From Incurvaria masculella (taxonomy: Eukaryota > Arthropoda > Insecta > Lepidoptera > Incurvariidae): a stretch of 64,000 bases of DNA. Of this stretch, positions 11,701 through 20,515 are shown piece after piece; position 1 is the stretch's first letter; each line of letters starts with the position of its first letter. The translations under genes and the position numbers were made by a program. The DNA lies in NCBI GenBank assembly GCA_946894095.1, contig OX335657.1, forward strand, positions 12,462,001-12,526,000. The letters run 5' to 3'. The notes under the pieces were generated by a model that did not search any database, was not told the origin of the DNA, and worked only from the letters and a program-made list of their open reading frames with translations.

Positions 11701-14700
11701 CCAGCACGTCGCGCCAGCTCCACTCCCCGCCCAGCGGCGGCTCCACCAGGATCACATCGAACTTGTTGTTCATCTGCTTCAGGTCGAACGCCTGCGGAGA
11801 ACGCCGACGTGCACATCACACCATTATTGGCCAAGTACACGCCAGGTGTCAGCGACAACCCCCATAGAGCTTGCACGAAGCTTCAGAAGGGCTCGTAGGA
11901 TGGACTTACCTTGCATAAAACAAGTTAAAATTACAATATTGGACAAAATGTCCAATAATTGCCAGAACACTCAGCATATAATGCGAGCGTGTACATGTCA
12001 ACATGTAATGCGAGAAATATCTAGAAGGTGCATCTGTATAGAAAAGAAATCAACATTGTTTATTCAAAATATGCTAATGAAAAAATCATGCAAAATGTAT
12101 TTCTCATAATAAAGTTTAAAAAACAGTTTGGGAACATTTACGAAACTAACTCAGCAGCAATGTTTGTTTACCCAGCACTAGGCGTCACGTGATGTAGTCA
12201 AAATCAAACTTTTGAATCTTCATAAAACAAGCTAGCCTTGATGACTAAGATTTTTTAGATGTCCTTGTTTTATCATTGCATAATCCAGGTCTAAAAGCAT
12301 AAACCGCGCAAAAGATTCGAACTGTCGACCCTATAACTTTGAAACCAAACACAATTTTACAATTCAATGGTCATCAAATACCTAGGTAGTTCGATTAATT
12401 AAAGCCGTTTTTTGTATACTTTTGGATCTCCGACAAGAAATATGCGTATGATCTTCTTGCCACATTTGTATGGGGAGATGAGTGGGAAGGCCCGCCTTAA
12501 GGTCGTCCCGTAAGCATCAGAAAATTTCGCCTCCCATACAAACGTAGTTTACTAATAATTTGAAAACCACTGTTCCAACTTACTTGATATTTGGTATCTA
12601 ATATTAGGCTACAAATATCTGTGTCTGCATGTCTTTGTTTTTTCGGTAAATGTATTCTGGGTCAAACTACAGAGAAAACAAAATTCGCATGAAGATTTTC
12701 TTTTTGCTTTAATTTCATTCGGTTTAGATTTTTCAAAAAAACAAAAGCGTGCAGACACAGATATTTGTTACCTGATATTAGATATTAAATATCAATTTCA
12801 TTGGAATAGCGGTTTCCAAATGATTAGTAAACTATGTTTGTATGGGGAGCATAGCTTACGGGCCGTACTTAAATATTGTTTTTGTCTCCGAAAAAAATCT
12901 CTCATTGTTGTCTGTTTTATTTTACTTCCAGTCCATTTTATCTACGAATGTTTATCTATTTGACTATCTTTATCTTTAAAATCATCGTAGAAGGGGAGTG
13001 AATAAACAAGGATACAAATTTACCGACCAAGCAAAAGCTAAGTCATCCATGTGCCTGACGAACAATGTCACGGAGCCAACCTTGAGATCGCACTTGAGGT
13101 ACATGGGCGGGGTGGCGGTGTCGGAGATGAGGTCATCCTTGAGGCGGATCAGCTCCCGCAGCTTGGGATACTCCTCGAAGCGGTCGGCGAGACCCACGTC
13201 GCGGATGAAGTTCTGCGGCCGCTGGCCCGTATCCACGAAGTGCTGACAGTAGTCGTTGTGGGGGTTGGATGACTGGGTGCCCTGCAGTAGTAAAGGTGTG
13301 TTTATATGATTGATTTTTCAAATAAACAAAATAAGGAAAATAATATTTAAAACCAGCTGAGGTTCCCGGCTCCGCTGATTTCGTTTTATATAGCCCGGTA
13401 TAATTAAACGGTCAGTAAAAAAAAATTGAACCCCACAACAGCGCCACCTAATGGGTCCAACTATAGATAAGAACCATCCGCGGACTTAGAATGACTTAGA
13501 ATCCATGAAGCAGTTGTTAATCCTCTTAGTTTCTCGACCTCAAGCGATACATTAAAGTAATTTTACATTACATTAAAGTAATTTTTCTTCCATTCTCAAC
13601 TCATCGCCTTCTAAGCTTCTGGTGAGAAGCATGATGACCGACCTTGAGAAAGGTGGAGGAGTCAGTGTACAGGAGTTGGTCCGGCGGTGCAGGCTCGGCT
13701 GGTTTCTCTGCGGCGTGCTCGACTGTCGCTTGCTTTTTGCTGGGAACATCCGCCGAACTGCCCAGCGCATGCCGCAACTCCCCCACGCTAGACACACCCA
13801 GCTGAAAGGCAGATAGAAGAAGTGAGGAGTATATACCATTTATAGAAATTTAAAGATCAAATGACAATAGCTTTTTCTCATAATTGGGCAGAAGCACTTT
13901 CATCCAGTTCTTAGAGATATGTGTGAATATTTTGGCACTTTTGCAGATTGAAATGCAGTGTTGCTAATAAATTTAGCTTAGTTAGTTTTAAACTGTGCCA
14001 TAATGCGGAAATGTATGTTTTAGAAATCTTAAATTCGCTCTGAGGTCTGACCTTCCGCAAAATTTAAAGGCCCGAATATATAACCAGTGCATCCTCCCGG
14101 TTATGACTTATGGGTGTGAAACATGGACTCTGGTGTTCGCCGTTGTCCAAAGGTTGAAAGTTGCCCAGCGAGCGATGGAGTTAGCCATACTGGGAATATG
14201 GGATATGGTGCATAATGAGGCAATCCGCTGACGTACCAGAGTAGTCAATATTGGACACCGGGTGGCTAAGCTCAAATGGCAGTGGGTTGGTCACATCAGC
14301 CAAAGAGACGACGACCGTTGGAGTAACTGTGTCCTACACAGGTGGCTGTGGACAGGAAAACGGAGTGTGGTCCAGGTGGGACGACCACATAAAGTCCGTC
14401 GACGGAAAGCAGTGGTTCCGTACCGCTGAGGGTCCGGAGGACGAGAGAAAAATTGGCTAATGAGTCATAATAGTCGGCAGCTCTAGACTTGTATCGAAGA
14501 TTGATCACAATACATTACCAGCGGTAATCTACAATGAAGTAGTTATACCGTACTCTAAAACAGTAAACAATCTAGGCGTTTTAATTGATGACACCCTGTC
14601 ATGGGCGCCCCAGGTAAATGAGATCAGCAGGAAAATCTTTGCTGCCGCCCACTCTTTAAAACGCTTACAGAGTTTCCTTCCAATCCGTACCAAAATCACG

Positions 14701-15959
14701 TTGACGCAAACTCTCCTACTTCCAATTTTAGATTATGCAGATGTGTGCTTTTTGGATTTAACTGAAGTTCTCCTTGATAAATTGGAACGTTTACAGAATC
14801 TCTGCATTCGCTACATATATGGTCTGCGTAAATACGACTATGTATCGCAGTACCGTCGTCAGCTTAAATGGCTACCCATTCGTTATCGAAGGAACTGTCA
14901 CATACTCACTCTTCTTTTTGGGGTCTTAAATAACCCTCACTCTCCTGAGTACCTTCGTTCCCGATTCTTGCACCTATCTTCACACGGTCTCCCTCTACAT
15001 TCTAGTGACGACAGTATCCTTGCGATTCCCCGCCATACAACTTGCTTCTTTTCCAACTCCTTCACTGTACATGCAGTACGTCTGTGGAACTCGCTGCCTT
15101 CCTCCGTCCGCTCTTGTCAAACTATCGGCTCTTTCAAGTCGAGAATCAAGGAGTTTTATTTAAATGAAATCTGAATATACTATTTTTATCGCTGTACATT
15201 TTTCTTTTTATTATCATCAAAGAAATAGGTAGATATTTTTGTTTTGTTTTAATTTGTTCCTAAATTGTGGATATACAATATATATTTTAGTATATTGTAT
15301 TATATATATTAGTTTATTTTATTCAAAGTATGCTTGTATTGTTATGTAAATTATGGTTTATGTATGTTTATACTGTATGTATATATATATATTTTTTTAT
15401 TTTATTTGCTTTATTCTTTTCCTTTCAAATTGCTATTGTGTACCTACCTACAGATATTTTAGATTGTCTCTCCTCATCACCCCAAAGGTTGACTGGAAGA
15501 AATCGCTCCTAGTGATAAGTCCGCCTTTGTGCAATTTTGTTGTTGTTTCGAATTGTTTTTGTAATTGTACTTGTTTTCTATTGCACAATAAAGAATTTAT
15601 TCATTCATTCAAAATTGGAGAGGCGTATGTCCTGCTGTGGACGCAAACACACTGACTGACTGACTGACTGACTTGTTTTAGAGTGTTAAGTGGATATGTA
15701 ATTTTTTAAGGACGCACTCTTTGGATACCCCTTCCTAACCTGCAGGAGCAGCAGGTCATCGTAAGGTGGCGTAGTGGGTCGATATTGAATATAAAACCGG
15801 CTCGTTAAGAGCGGGTTGTGCCTGATTGACCAATCGCTAATCACTGCTATCAAATGTTACCTGTGTCCAGAGTGTATTGTATTGTAAACTTACGGTTTGC
15901 GCGATGAGTTTTTTTCTCTTCTGCGAGCGCTCCCGCAGTTCACGTAATCGTTCGCTCAT
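8512..15959 (-). CDS. METTL14: METTL14, N6-adenosine methyltransferase non-catalytic subunit (six coding exons)
   Basis: METTL14 pairs with METTL3 in the nuclear m6A writer. It supports METTL3 and helps bind substrate RNA but does not itself catalyse methylation. The coding exons, in gene order on the minus strand, are 15959-15894, 13801-13643, 13281-13081, 11791-11635, 10107-9798 and 8758-8512. They total 1140 nt and give a continuous 379-residue protein. All introns are GT-AG, with phases 0,0,0,1,2. Family signatures seen are the basic N-terminal helix ([18 protein letters not shown]), '[17 protein letters not shown]' and '[20 protein letters not shown]', EPPL at residues 159-162 (in the place of METTL3's DPPW), 'FLWCGSSDG', '[14 protein letters not shown]', '[14 protein letters not shown]', '[16 protein letters not shown]', '[13 protein letters not shown]', and an arginine/glycine-rich C-terminal tail. 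Length is close to that of insect homologues. Two things are odd: the loop after EPPL is very short, and the 3' part of exon 4 is tandemly amplified into intron 4. Confidence 0.97.
8830..9080 (-). repeat. SINE, minus orientation, lacking head
   Basis: It carries the reverse complement of the family body: 'GGATGGCTAATACCACACC', 'GAACTGGATGGAAAACACGG', 'GACCATCTTTTCATCCAATG'. It lies within METTL14 intron 5 and starts within about 75 bp of the exon 6 acceptor. Confidence 0.85.
9205..9520 (-). repeat. SINE, minus orientation, with tRNA-like head
   Basis: The 3' body is at the left ('GATGGCTAATATCACACC') and the head is at the right. Read on the minus strand the head gives 'CTCGGTAGCTTGGTGGCG', which is box-A-like. 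It lies in METTL14 intron 5. Confidence 0.8.
9798..10107 (-). CDS. METTL14: METTL14 coding exon 5
   Basis: The acceptor CCCTTAG is followed by GT, completing the glycine codon split with exon 4 (SSD-G-LDMG). The 310 nt encode residues 195-298, including '[20 protein letters not shown]', '[20 protein letters not shown]', '[15 protein letters not shown]' and '[16 protein letters not shown]'. This is the most conserved core of the family. The donor is AGAAG|GTGAGA. Confidence 0.96.
10108..11634 (-). other. METTL14 intron 4, most of it a copied-exon array
   Basis: It runs from the first donor (GT at 11634-11633) to the acceptor at 10109-10108. About 980 nt of it are seven extra copies of the exon 4 3' segment. 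The remaining part holds a SINE (10369-10510) and short unique sequence. Confidence 0.93.
10369..10510 (+). repeat. SINE body fragment, opposite to METTL14
   Basis: It has 'GTCCGTGTTTTCCATCCAG', then the subfamily variant 'GAGCAATGCAAGGAAG' and 'TCTGACGGTCAGTTTGG', ending 'AGCCATCCATGTCCAG'. The tRNA-like head is missing. Confidence 0.85.
10647..11766 (-). repeat. METTL14: Eight head-to-tail 140-bp copies of the METTL14 EPPL exon segment
   Basis: The unit reads, on the gene strand, from AACAAGTTCGA to GGTATGTC and is 140 bp long. Eight exon/intron-like boundaries (GATG|GTATGT) fall exactly 140 bp apart, with last exon bases at 11635, 11495, 11355, 11215, 11075, 10935, 10795 and 10655. Each unit keeps an uninterrupted frame for KFxVIxVEPPLGG through FLWCGSSDG and a full donor, but there is no splice acceptor between units. 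Copy 1 (next to the true acceptor) has VILVEPPL, matching the family. Copies 2-8 have VIMVEPPL. Copies carry amino-acid changes (VPQL to VLQL, RDVL to REVL, RSF to RSS). The gene-distal copy is most diverged ([14 protein letters not shown]). A 280-bp dimer (10791-11070 and 11071-11350) reads as identical by eye. Confidence 0.97.
11635..11791 (-). CDS. METTL14: METTL14 coding exon 4 (EPPL exon, productive copy)
   Basis: The acceptor is CTCCGCAG and the exon starts GCG TTC GAC ([20 protein letters not shown]). It ends TCC GAT G with the donor GTATGT. Its 157 nt end in phase 1, as exon 5 requires. Residues 143-195. Only 'GGE' separates EPPL from '[11 protein letters not shown]', whereas vertebrate and fly METTL14 have more than ten further residues here. 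The last 133 nt are the founder unit of the intron 4 array. Using any later donor would read D-G-M-S-T-S-S-T and then TGA. Confidence 0.95.
11792..13080 (-). other. METTL14 intron 3
   Basis: It is bounded by the donor AAG|GTTGGC (13080-13079) and the acceptor at 11793-11792. It holds a MITE (12507-12862); the rest is AT-rich without recognisable exons. Confidence 0.9.
12507..12862. mobile_element. MITE with about 130-bp inverted terminal repeats
   Basis: The left arm (from CCCGTAAGC, with 'CCCATACAAACGTAGTTTAC' and 'ATATCTGTGTCTGCA') is the inexact reverse complement of the right arm ('TGCAGACACAGATAT', 'GTAAACTATGTTTGTATGGG', ending GCTTACGGG). The spacer of about 100 bp is AT-rich. It lies inside METTL14 intron 3. 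Related end fragments are at 61-122 and 6790-6826. Confidence 0.85.
13081..13281 (-). CDS. METTL14: METTL14 coding exon 3
   Basis: The acceptor is CTACTGCAG. The 201 nt (67 codons, phase 0 on both sides) encode residues 76-142: '[20 protein letters not shown]', '[20 protein letters not shown]', '[20 protein letters not shown]'. These match the conserved region just before the methyltransferase core. The donor is AAG|GTTGGC. Confidence 0.96.
13282..13642 (-). other. METTL14 intron 2
   Basis: It is 361 nt, from the donor AAG|GTCGGT at 13642 to the acceptor at 13283-13282. It is AT-rich, and no element was recognised. Confidence 0.9.
13643..13801 (-). CDS. METTL14: METTL14 coding exon 2
   Basis: The acceptor is TGCCTTTCAG. 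The 159 nt (53 codons) encode residues 23-75: '[16 protein letters not shown]', a low-conservation lysine/proline/alanine-rich linker, and '[11 protein letters not shown]', which leads directly into [12 protein letters not shown] in exon 3. The donor is AAG|GTCGGT. Confidence 0.93.
14020..14470 (+). mobile_element. RTE-type LINE 3' fragment, broken
   Basis: The translation shows the C-terminal part of RTE-clade reverse transcriptases: '[18 protein letters not shown]', '[16 protein letters not shown]', '[20 protein letters not shown]', 'WSNCV...[13 protein letters not shown]'. There are in-frame stops (for example after 'NEAIR') and frameshifts. It is antisense in METTL14 intron 1. Confidence 0.85.
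14490..15612 (+). mobile_element. Non-LTR retrotransposon 3' fragment (Jockey/CR1 group)
   Basis: One open frame from about 14500 to 15174 encodes the RT C-terminal region: '[17 protein letters not shown]', '[13 protein letters not shown]', '[15 protein letters not shown]', '[20 protein letters not shown]' and a final FYLNEI stop. An AT-rich 3' UTR follows, ending in AATAAAGAATTTATTCATTCATTC. The catalytic RT core is missing (5' truncation). It is antisense in METTL14 intron 1. The unbroken 3' frame suggests a younger insertion than the RTE piece beside it. Confidence 0.88.
15894..15959 (-). CDS. METTL14: METTL14 coding exon 1
   Basis: ATG at 15959-15957, preceded by GTAAAAAAG. The 66 nt encode 22 residues, [20 protein letters not shown] then QT, matching the basic helical N-terminus of METTL14. 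The donor ACC|GTAAGT is strong. This start fits because it is followed directly by the conserved opening and no upstream in-frame coding sequence is needed. Confidence 0.93.
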
Positions 15960-15993
15960 CTTTTTTACACTAGACACACAGTTACACCACGCA

Positions 15994-15999
15994 CACTGA
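15994..15999 (-). promoter_or_regulatory. Candidate METTL14 initiator
   Basis: On the gene strand this reads TCAGTG within GGTCAGTGTG, matching the arthropod initiator TCAGT. Start at its A (15997) would give a 5' UTR of about 38 nt. No TATA box lies at the usual distance. This is inferred from sequence only. Confidence 0.4.
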
Positions 16000-16434
16000 C
16001 CACAAAGCAGCTAGGAAGAAGAGACGAAAAGGAAAAGAACCGAAGCCCGCAAAGCAAGTGAGGTTATAAACACAGAATAAAATAATCAATCATCTATCAA
16101 ATATGAATGTAACTTTTTTCTCTTGCATCTTCTTCCATACGGAAAGGAAAGAGCTTTAGCTATACAGCCATCTCATAAATTAATATTTGAGTATATCTTG
16201 TGCAAGTTTTTACAAGGATAGAAAAACTTATTTTAAACTTATTACTTATAAGTATTGCGAGTATAGTGTCAAAAATTACCATCAAAGAGAGGATAGTGTG
16301 TATCAGAAGGCCTTCTGTTAATAATGTATGTCCAATGATTCAAATTCACCTGTGACTGACCGGTCAATACTTACACTTTCTTACTCATGAACTGATATCT
16401 ACTCGCCTGAAACCTTCTCATGCAAGTCACCCAA

Positions 16435-16862
16435 GTCCAGCGGCTCGTAGCATAGTGGTGAGCGGCTCGTAGCCTAGTGGCGCGGGGACTGGCCTAGCGT
16501 ACCAGAGGTCTGGGTTCAATTCCGACTTGCACCACTTTCTTTCTCTTTCTGAGTTCGATAAGTGCATTTCGTCACGAATGCGAGCTGCTCCATGGTTCGG
16601 AATCCATGTAAAACTGTAGGTCCCGTTCCCTACTAGTTGGTAGGGTTTAAGCCCGCCCGGGTTGGTACCATCGCATTGGATGAAAAGATGGTCGAAGCGG
16701 CAATGAAAAATTGTCCGTGTTTTCCATCCAGTTCAATGTAGCCGTGTTCATAAATGGAAGGTTCTGGCATGGCACCTAATTCCTTCGGGAATGTGGTTTA
16801 TTGGGCTAATATCATAACGGTAGTTGTGTGGTATTAGCCATCCATGTCTGGTTGCATAAAAA
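16435..16862 (+). repeat. SINE, full length with a duplicated head
   Basis: The head 'AGCGGCTCGTAG' occurs twice (16438 and 16463). It is followed by box-A-like 'TAGCCTAGTGGCGCGGGG', box-B-like 'GGGTTCAATTCC', the standard body and a terminal 'GGTTGCATAAAAAAA'. This is the best copy for defining the family consensus. Confidence 0.9.
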
Positions 16863-16904
16863 AAACATGAAATGACAAAATATTAATAATATATTCATCC
16901 TAAT

Positions 16905-17105
16905 AATACAGGGATCGTTTCGACTTCCAATTAGTTTGAAAAAACTCACGGCTTTTCACGCGGCGGGAGAATAATTTCTCCGACGCTTCGAGCTGATCAT
17001 TCAGTATTCAGCCCGTTAACTAGGAGGCAACTCCTACGCCCGTACAGAACAAGCGTCGGAGAAAGTGAAACGGATCCATGGAAAAAAGCTTCTCACGGCT
17101 GAAAT
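16905..17105. repeat. Inverted-repeat fragment
   Basis: 'ATTTCTCCGACGCTT' near 16973 is mirrored by 'AAGCGTCGGAGAAA' near 17051, and GGATCGTTTC by GAAACGGATCC. It is a probable MITE remnant of about 160 bp. Confidence 0.55.
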
Positions 17106-17584
17106 CGTGATGGTGGGCGATTCCCACGCAAGGACTGGCTAGGCTAATCCGTCACAGATCACCCCCTACCCCCCAGTACGAAAACTTAAACATTGGCCGT
17201 ATCCCATGGATTGTCACAGTTGGTGTCGGGATATACCTACCCGCATTGCCGCCAGCGCAAAAGCCTAGCTTGCTGGATCTTGTGCAAGTCTTGCATCGAA
17301 CGCTGACTATAGCCAAGTTTAAGCACGATCATAAAATTTGCGAGAGACTAGTGCGCTATGCCCAACGGGCAGCTGTGAATACAGGATGTCGAATTCCGAC
17401 AATCGATTTAACTTACAATATTCTTAGCTGGTTAACAGGCAGTTCTTTGGTATGGTATCTCGTCAATTTGATCCGTCGTAACATCTGAGAGACATCTACC
17501 TACCCTGGAACTGTCGGCGGACTCATTATCCTCGTGAATGAGAAGGTGTTGCTCGTTTTTCGCTTCTAACTCAACGTTGGATGA
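17106..17584. other. No gene recognised
   Basis: It holds an open frame of 80 codons from 17246 without recognisable motifs. I see no splice context or homology signal to support it. Confidence 0.5.
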
Positions 17585-18005
17585 CCAGAGTGGTCAGTCT
17601 GAGTTCTCACCTAAATTGGCGTTTACGGCAAACCGATCGACTGGCGTTTTCTCCAAACTCCATACAAGTTTTTACTATATATTCTGTGGTTTTACTTCTT
17701 CAAGCTGTCAAAGTCAAACACGGACTTCCGATTTGTATGAAAACGCGGAGTGGACGTAAACGGCAACGTTGAGTAAGCTGTCAAATCAAGCTCGGACTCG
17801 CAAATGTTAGTTCGCTTAACGCCCACTGTGCGCGCTCTTCAATTTCTCCATACATTTGAAAACGCCAGTCGATCGTTTTCGACCGTCCACTCCGCGTTTT
17901 CATACAAATCGAAAGTCCGCGTTTGACTTTGACAGCTTGAAAACGCCAGTCGATCGGTTTGCCGTAAACGCCAATTTAGGTGAGAACTCAGACTGCCCAC
18001 TCTGG
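17585..18005. mobile_element. Fold-back element, about 421 bp
   Basis: It begins CCAGAGTGGTCAGTCTGAG and ends with the reverse complement (CTCAGACTGCCCACTCTGG, one mismatch). The inverted arms continue for about 65 bp ('AAATTGGCGTTTACGGCAAA', 'CCGATCGACTGGCGTTTT'). Internal blocks ('CGCGGAGTGGACGTAAACGG', 'TTCGCTTAACGCCC') are shared with the cluster at 19750-21319. Confidence 0.85.
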
Positions 18006-18630
18006 ATGCAGCTCCTCCCTCGATATCACACTGTGGATTTTTGATGAAGGAGCCCCATTGTTTTCTCCATAGTCTTAAAATGTAAAAACATACAGACTCA
18101 ACTGACGGTAGAGACCAAAATCGTTTCATACAAAATGTACTGAAATTTCTTTCTTTACTCAAAAATCATTTCTAAATCGCTGCGTAGCTTCAAAATAATG
18201 ATTACTTTAAAAGATTGCGGAAAAGTTAAGAAATTTTATCGACAAAGAATCAGTGGGTCTCCATATCAAAAAACTTATTTTTTTTATGATAAATGAGATG
18301 GGAAACAAGAATAAGAAACAATTTATAAATGCACAAGTCACCATGCTTTCTTAAAGGAAAACTAGAGAAATCATAAAGATATCACAAAAAAACATTTCAC
18401 ATTCCATGAGCGCGACTACAATGTATTGATAACGATTTCAGAAGTGGTCTCATCGGGCAGATGTGTTTCATCTCCCTCTAACTCGAGGTAGTGGTAACTT
18501 GATTTGACGTCTCACGCCTTGTTTGTCTTGTAAGCACAGCGCGCTATGCTATGTCTATGGTTTTCTCTGCCAAGGCAGAACCCTTTCCGCTCCTAGCAAG
18601 TTTTCAAGGCAATGTCGTAACCACGGAGGA
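18006..18630. other. No feature recognised
   Basis: AT-rich sequence without a supported gene or repeat. Confidence 0.4.
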
Positions 18631-18639
18631 GTGAGGTCC

Positions 18640-19215
18640 CTCCTCCGTGGCCGTACCTGTCTCGGAACACCTGGACCTACAAGGATGTAACATCTCCAAA
18701 GACGTACGTTTTTGGTGTTTTATTGAATCCAAGGCCAAAATTGCATTGCAGAAACTGGAGATCCTATACCGTTGCAACAGGTTCTTTTCACCGGTACAAC
18801 GACTACTTCTGTACAAATCACAGACTAGGCCGATGCTAGAATGCTGTAGCCACATATGTGAAGGTACCTGTTGGCGTCCTAGGAATCAATTCAGCGCCGA
18901 GCGGTCCGTCTGGTTAGGGATCCACAGCTCACCGTTGGCCTGGACCACAAACGAATTTTGGGGTCGCTCAGTCTGTTCTACAGGTGCTATCATGGACGTT
19001 TATCTCCCGTTTTCGACGATTCGCATCCCTTATTCCTCCCATCCTACCTATATCCGGAACACCTGCCGCAGAGAATCAGAGCACCGCCAAGATATGGAAC
19101 TTTCTGCCGGCGGAAGCCTTTCCTCATACCTATAACCTGGAAGTTTTCAAGGGTAATTTGAACAACCTCGATAGTTCAGCGATACTCCACAAATTCGCTG
19201 GTATGGTGTCTCGCT
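18640..19215 (+). mobile_element. Degenerate non-LTR retrotransposon C-terminal fragment
   Basis: The pieces fall in different frames: 'ISKDVRFWCFIESKAKIALQ', 'YKSQTRPMLECCSHI' (the conserved RPxxEY-like step), 'LGSLSLFYRCYHG' and 'AKIWNFLPAEAFPHTYNLEV' (the WNxLPA terminus). Several frameshifts and stops are present. It is followed directly by a SINE body at 19258. Confidence 0.75.
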
Positions 19216-19257
19216 GAGCGTGGTTTCGCGAGACGAGGTGTCTCAGCACAGCCATGC

Positions 19258-19392
19258 CGGTTTTACCCTACTAGGTGGTAGGATTAGACCTGCGCGGGTT
19301 GGTACAAATGCATTTGATGAATGATGGTTATGGCTATGAAAAAAATTCCGTGTTTTCCATCCAGTTCAACGAAGTTGAGCTCATAAAGGGAT
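19258..19392 (+). repeat. SINE body fragment
   Basis: It has 'CCTACTAGGTGGTAGGATTA', 'GTGTTTTCCATCCAGTTCAA' and 'CTCATAAAGGGA', and is broken off where the next SINE begins. Confidence 0.8.
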
Positions 19393-19748
19393 TGAGCGGC
19401 TCGTAGCCTAGTGGCGCGGGGACTTGCCTAGCATACCAGATGTCTGGGTTCACATCCTCGCCCAGTGCACCACTTTTTTTATCTTTCTGAGTTTGATAAG
19501 TGCATTTCGTTATGAATGCGAGCTGCTCCATGGTTCGGAATCCATGTAATGCATCCAATGCCATGTACCATCGCATTGGATGAAAATATGGTCGAAGCGA
19601 CAATAAAAAAATATCCGTGTTTTCCATCCAGTTCAATGTAGCCGGGCTCATAAAGGGAAGGTTCTTGCATGGCACCTAATTCCTTCGGGAATGTGGTTTA
19701 TTGGGCTAATATCGTAACGGTATTGGTGTGGTATTCGCCATCCATGTC
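19393..19748 (+). repeat. SINE, full length
   Basis: The head is 'GCGGCTCGTAGCCTAGTGGC', with box-B-like 'GGGTTCACATCC', the standard body and an end at 'GCCATCCATGTCAG'. The part between 'CATGTAATGC' and 'ACCATCGCATTGG' is shortened. It is inserted directly after another SINE body. Confidence 0.88.
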
Positions 19749-19749
19749 A

Positions 19750-20103
19750 GAGCCGGTAGTCTAAGTTGTCACCTAAATTGGCGTTACGGCAAACCGATCG
19801 ACTGGCGTTTTCAAATGTATGGAGAAATTGAAGAGCGCGCTCAGCGGGCGTTAAGCGAACTAACATTTGCGAGTCCGAGCTTGATTTAACAGCTTACTCA
19901 ACGTTGCCGTAAATACGTCGACGTTGCCGTTTACGTCCACTCCGCGTTTTCATACAAATCGGAAGTCCGCGTTTGACTTTGACAGCTTGAAGAAGTAAAA
20001 CCACAGAATATCTAGTAAAAACTTGCGTGGAGTTTGGAGAAAACGCCAGTCGATCGGTTTGCCGTAAACGCCAATTTAGGTGAGAACTCAGACTGACCAC
20101 TCT
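19750..20103. mobile_element. Fold-back family unit 1 (composite)
   Basis: It opens GAGCCGGTAGTCTAAGTTGT and runs through 'AAACCGATCGACTGGCGTTT', 'TTGAAGAGCGCGC' and 'TACGTCGACGTTGCCGTTTA'. It closes with the other end type ('GGTGAGAACTCAGACTGACC', ACTCT). It therefore joins a left end of one subfamily to a right end of the 17585 subfamily. Confidence 0.8.
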
Positions 20104-20515
20104 GAGCCGGTAGTCTAAGTTGTCACCTTAATTGGCGTTACGGCAAACCGATCGACTGGCGTTTTCAATTGTATGGAGAAATTGAAGAGCGCGCGCAGCG
20201 GGCGTTAAGCGAACTAACATTTGCGAGTCCGAGCTTGATTTGACAGCTTACTCAACGTTGCTGTGGTTTTACTTCTTCAAGCTGTCAAAGTCAAACGCGG
20301 ACTTCCGATTTGTATGAAAACGCGGAGTGGACGTAAACGGCAACGTCGACGTATTTACGGCAACGTTGAGTAAGCTGTCAAATCAAGCTCGGACTCGCAA
20401 ATGTTAGTTCGCTTAACGCCCGCTGCGCGCGCTCATCAATTTCTCCATACATTTGAAAACGCCAGTCGATCGGTTTGCCGTAACGCCAATTTAGGTGACA
20501 ACTTAGACTACCGGC
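20104..20515. mobile_element. Fold-back element with about 160-bp inverted arms
   Basis: The left arm GAGCCGGTAGTCTAAGTTGT is mirrored by the right arm (ACAACTTAGACTACCGGC). The arms stay complementary through the ACCGATCGACTGGCG block, 'GCGGGCGTTAAGCGAACTAA' and 'TTACTCAACGTTGC'. The centre holds 'CGTCGACGTATTTACGGC'. This copy has symmetric ends, unlike its neighbours. Confidence 0.85.

Larger units (their letters stand above)
13802..15893 (-). other. METTL14 intron 1, carrying two LINE fragments
   Basis: It runs from the donor ACC|GTAAGT (15893) to the acceptor at 13803-13802. The interior is mainly retrotransposon remnants in the opposite orientation to METTL14. The rest includes AT-rich sequence and a (GACT)n tract at about 15651-15672. 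Confidence 0.92.

Noticed and set aside
10647..11766. Possible mutually exclusive exon cluster (Dscam-like)
   Set aside because: Units have no acceptor or intron between them, so they cannot be spliced as separate exons; only donors are repeated.
10569..11876. Chain of overlapping minus-strand 101-134 codon frames starting [16 protein letters not shown] and ending [10 protein letters not shown]
   Set aside because: These are read-through frames of the 140-bp array starting at the ATG inside the donor (GGTATGTC). The true METTL14 frame enters from the acceptor at 11791 and leaves at donor 11635.
13573..13839. 88-codon minus frame [20 protein letters not shown]
   Set aside because: Wrong frame across METTL14 exon 2 and its intron; the in-frame reading gives [16 protein letters not shown].
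16438..16540. Possible tRNA gene with A and B boxes
   Set aside because: It is the head of a SINE repeated many times in the window and does not fold into a full tRNA cloverleaf with acceptor stem.
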